DNA of 8,252 nt, from positions 1 through 8,252 of the forward strand of contig CAJWBY010000181.1 in NCBI GenBank assembly GCA_913020705.1, written 5' to 3'. Shown piece after piece: positions 6,464 through 8,252 of the stretch. The notes below the pieces were generated by a model, which saw only the letters and a list, made by a program, of their open reading frames with translations, was not told the DNA's origin and did not search any database. The translations under genes and the position numbers were made by a program. Every line of letters starts with the position of its first letter. Position 1 is the stretch's first letter. This stretch comes from an uncultured Colwellia sp. GTDB lineage: Bacteria > Pseudomonadota > Gammaproteobacteria > Enterobacterales > Alteromonadaceae.

Positions 6464-7591
6464 TTAAAGTGCGGCTATATCAGTTTCTTCTATTGAGCTA
6501 TCAAGTGGCTCATTAGGGGAGTTATCACTGCTTTTAATAAAACTCACTTTCACCCCCATATCAGGTAAAACACGGGAATCAACTTCCAACAATTTAACCC
6601 GAACTTTAATACTCGCTTTTTGACGATCTGCAGTAGGAATAACAGCAACAACTTCACTGTTAATTATCCATTGCGGGTAAGCATCCAATTTAGCGATAAC
6701 TTTTTGTCCGGGGTAAACTCGATTGATATAGCTTTCCCCCACTTCTACTTCAATTTCTAACGAGCTCATATCAACAATAGTGCCGACACCTGTTCGGATA
6801 AAACCACCGCCTGAAGATCCTGCCGAGATCAATTCACCTACTTGGGCATTTTTACTGATCACCACACCATCAAATGGTGCACGAATTTTATGCTGATTTA
6901 ACTGATACTGAGCAAGCTCTACACGTTGCTCGGCAGAATGAACCATGGCTTGTTTATTACGTATTTGAATAGCGAGTTGTGCATTTCTAAACTCACTATC
7001 TTCTAGTAATTGTTCGCTAATTAATTGACGATTCGCTAAAGACTTATTACGGTTAAAACGTGAAGTTTGTTGTTTGAAGAGTAAAGTAAATTCGTCAAAA
7101 CTTGCCTGTCTTGCCGACAATTCAGCTAAAGCAAGTTGATAAGAAATAGCTGCTTGCTTATCATCAAGTTCCGCGAGTATTTCTGATTTACTTATGCGCT
7201 GCCCTTCTTCAATATTCAAACGGTTTAACTTCCCCGTTACCCGAGAAGAAACAGTAGCGATACGCCTAGCAACCACATGGCCACTTGCATCAAGCACGAT
7301 ATCATTGGTTTTTTCTGTTGTTTTTGTATCAGTAATTAAAGGGGATGCGGGTTGAATAGTTGATTGACCTAATTCATTAAATTGTTTTTTACTTGTTAGA
7401 ATATGGGTAGGTGTTTTAGCAGAAGTCGTTGGAAAGAAAAAAGTTTGTCCTACAAAATATAAGCTGCTGCTAAGCAAAGTGAAAATAACAATGCCCGAAT
7501 AGTTCGCAGACAACCAAGCTTTTTTCACTTCTGGTGTTCTATCAATACTAAGTTTGGATAATTCTAAAGGGCTGTTATTATTTATGGTCAT
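6464..7591 (-). CDS. periplasmic adaptor (membrane fusion) subunit of the ABC exporter, HlyD/MacA type
   Basis: The 375-residue adaptor has a 30-residue cytoplasmic tail, a single membrane anchor (about 31-50) and a polar linker to about residue 95. The first half of the lipoyl-like domain (about 104-143) includes VSSRVTGKLNRLNIEEGQRISKSE (114-137). A helical hairpin (about 145-232) follows, rich in Gln, Arg and Ala, then the second lipoyl half, IRAPFDGVVISKNAQVGELI (236-255). The beta-barrel region runs from about 277 to 350 and includes EVGESYINRVYPGQKV. It should bridge the permeases to an outer-membrane TolC-like channel, but no such gene is in the window. The start has AGGAG 6 nt upstream. 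It is the first gene of the pump operon, and one copy of the shared operator lies 55-69 bp upstream. The long anchor and linker resemble the DevB-like adaptors of three-part ABC exporters. Confidence 0.94.
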   Translation of the reverse strand: MTINNNSPLELSKLSIDRTPEVKKAWLSANYSGIVIFTLLSSSLYFVGQTFFFPTTSAKTPTHILTSKKQFNELGQSTIQPASPLITDTKTTEKTNDIVLDASGHVVARRIATVSSRVTGKLNRLNIEEGQRISKSEILAELDDKQAAISYQLALAELSARQASFDEFTLLFKQQTSRFNRNKSLANRQLISEQLLEDSEFRNAQLAIQIRNKQAMVHSAEQRVELAQYQLNQHKIRAPFDGVVISKNAQVGELISAGSSGGGFIRTGVGTIVDMSSLEIEVEVGESYINRVYPGQKVIAKLDAYPQWIINSEVVAVIPTADRQKASIKVRVKLLEVDSRVLPDMGVKVSFIKSSDNSPNEPLDSSIEETDIAAL

Positions 7592-7645
7592 TCTATTCTC
7601 CTACAAAGTTTGTAAGAGAATAAGAAAAAGAGTGATTAGACAATA

Positions 7646-7660
7646 GTGCCAAAAGTCATT
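7646..7660 (-). promoter_or_regulatory. operator C: single copy of the shared TGCCANAAGTCAT element
   Basis: GTGCCAAAAGTCATT matches the left element of operator B over 14 bases. It lies 55-69 bp upstream of the adaptor start, in the same orientation relative to its gene as the proximal copies in A and B. No convincing inverted partner is visible; ATGAAATG at 7682 is a poor candidate. On the minus strand the element ends in TTGGCA, which could act as a -35 box, but I see no good -10 box at the right distance. Confidence 0.6.
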
Positions 7661-8057
7661 ATTGTATGAAAAGAGAAATTTATGAAATGTAAAATAACTA
7701 CCTTCAAGACCACCTTATTGCATCTATCCTAAACAGCTAATTGCATTTTGGTTTGGCCCTTTATAATTTTATTATTTGCAAAAAAACACATGAAAATTCA
7801 TTGATTTTAAGAACGCTGTGCCCGTACTTAATACCTAAATCAGCCATAAAACTAGGTAAGTTATGCTCAAATAAAAGCATGAATACACAAAAAATCGTGG
7901 TCAAAATTACTCTACCACTACAAAACGATATTTTTTCAAAATGTAATTATCCCATTTTTAGGATTTTTCTTCATTTTACCTTCCCCACTTTTGGGACATT
8001 AATATTTAAACTTTAATCATTACAAATTTTATTATTGAAAATCAGGTGGTTGAATAA
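7661..8057. other. gene-free, AT-rich divergent intergenic region
   Basis: About 400 bp between operator C and the sigma-54 promoter hold no gene I can support. The longest open frame (7741-8016, plus) would need a TTG start without a Shine-Dalgarno and has no protein-like pattern. Small nested inverted repeats (ATCGTGGT at 7894-7901 against ACCAC at 7914 and ACGAT at 7925) lie 130-165 bp upstream of the sigma-54 promoter, the distance where an enhancer-binding activator could sit, but the arms are only 5 bp. Confidence 0.5.
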
Positions 8058-8074
8058 TTGGCACTGTCTCTGCT
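8058..8074 (+). promoter_or_regulatory. sigma-54 (RpoN) type promoter
   Basis: TTGGCACTGTCTCTGCT matches the sigma-54 consensus TTGGCACG-N4-TTGCW with two mismatches. The invariant GG (8060-8061) and GC (8072-8073) are separated by exactly 10 bp. Transcription should start near 8085 and give a leader of about 135 nt before the ATG at 8220. An enhancer-binding activator would be required; none is encoded here. Confidence 0.65.
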
Positions 8075-8118
8075 TAGTGTTATTTAGCGCACAGGTTTAT
8101 TTAAATCTTCGCTACGGA

Positions 8119-8138
8119 AAGATGTATAAATACATCTT
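8119..8138 (+). repeat. perfect 9-bp dyad in the 5' leader of the right-edge gene
   Basis: AAGATGTAT and ATACATCTT flank a 2-nt centre. The dyad lies about 35 nt after the predicted transcription start and 81 nt before the ATG. It could be an RNA hairpin or an operator. No U-run follows, so it is not an obvious terminator. Confidence 0.5.
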
Positions 8139-8219
8139 CTACATATCGACCAGAGTATTTGCCAAATTATTATATTGCACAATATTTTGAAGGAAAACAG
8201 GATTTTTGGAGAACAAGAC

Positions 8220-8252
8220 ATGACCACACTTCTATTATTAATTATTCATACT
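8220..8252 (+). CDS. 5' end of an unidentified gene (partial)
   Basis: ATG at 8220 is preceded by GGAG with 8-nt spacing and opens a frame to the window edge, reading MTTLLLLIIHT. The run of Leu and Ile directly after the start suggests a signal peptide or membrane anchor, but only 11 residues are visible and no family can be named. It is divergent from the pump operon, with 628 bp between the two start codons. The sigma-54 promoter and the leader dyad upstream suggest tightly controlled expression. The right Shine-Dalgarno and the promoter orientation support this as a real gene start. Confidence 0.5.
   Translation, partial: MTTLLLLIIHT

Noticed and set aside
2557..7660. TGGCAC ends of operators A, B and C as -24 elements of sigma-54 promoters
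   Set aside because: None has a GC dinucleotide 10 bp after the GG, so the -12 element is missing; the shared part extends to AAGTCAT in the other direction, which sigma-54 would not explain.
7894..7929. Nested short inverted repeats as a CRISPR or integration site
   Set aside because: Arms are only 5 bp and occur once, so there is no array and no attachment-site pattern.
7741..8016. Open frame of 91 codons on the plus strand
   Set aside because: It begins with TTG without a Shine-Dalgarno, has an irregular composition typical of translated AT-rich intergenic DNA, and shows no recognisable domain.
8123..8191. Possible 22-codon leader peptide from the ATG inside the leader dyad
   Set aside because: The nearest purine-rich stretch is too close to the ATG, and the peptide has no codon bias or run of one amino acid that would suggest attenuation.
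1..8252. Mobile elements, tRNA or rRNA genes
   Set aside because: I saw no transposase, integrase, terminal repeat, tRNA-like cloverleaf or rRNA signature on either strand.

Overview
The window is AT-rich (clearly below 40% GC by eye), with dense, tightly overlapping Gram-negative genes. Protein style (Lys/Asn/Ile-rich proteins, a tripartite envelope pump, a sigma-54 type promoter) suggests a marine gammaproteobacterium of the Colwellia/Thalassotalea/Alteromonadales kind. That placement is inference; no rRNA or marker gene is present.

Nearly everything from 168 to 7591 lies on the minus strand and reads right to left. (1) 7591-3329 is a four-gene operon for an ABC exporter: a periplasmic adaptor (HlyD/MacA type), a MacB/LolD-type ATPase, and two different FtsX/MacB-type permeases, joined by a 29-bp gap and two 4-bp ATGA overlaps. 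(2) 3176-2616 is an unrecognised small polytopic membrane protein. (3) 2448-1996 is a secreted DUF2141 protein. (4) 1917-168 is a two-component pair, a membrane histidine kinase of the HisKA_3 (NarX/DesK/LiaS-like) class and a NarL/LuxR-type response regulator, translationally coupled by an 8-bp overlap. The 3' ends of two plus-strand genes frame the block only partly: the end of an unidentified CDS (1-156) converges on the regulator, and the first 11 codons of another gene (8220 onward) lie at the right edge, behind a well-matched sigma-54 promoter and a 5' leader containing a perfect dyad.

The most interesting signal is a repeated operator-like sequence, TGCCA(A/G/T)AAGTCAT. It occurs five times (one copy diverged) in three intergenic regions, and each region lies upstream of one minus-strand transcription unit: the pump operon (single copy, 7647-7659), the membrane protein (inverted pair, 3256-3294) and the DUF2141 gene (inverted pair, 2557-2608). 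In every case the conserved TGGCA end points toward the gene. The simplest reading is a self-contained envelope-response module. A membrane kinase senses a signal and its response regulator switches on three nearby targets through this shared operator: an exporter, a small membrane protein and a periplasmic protein. The kinase/regulator pair itself has no such copy upstream, so it may be expressed constitutively or by read-through past a hairpin at 1943-1964. The link between regulator and operator is inferred from proximity and architecture, not proven by the sequence.
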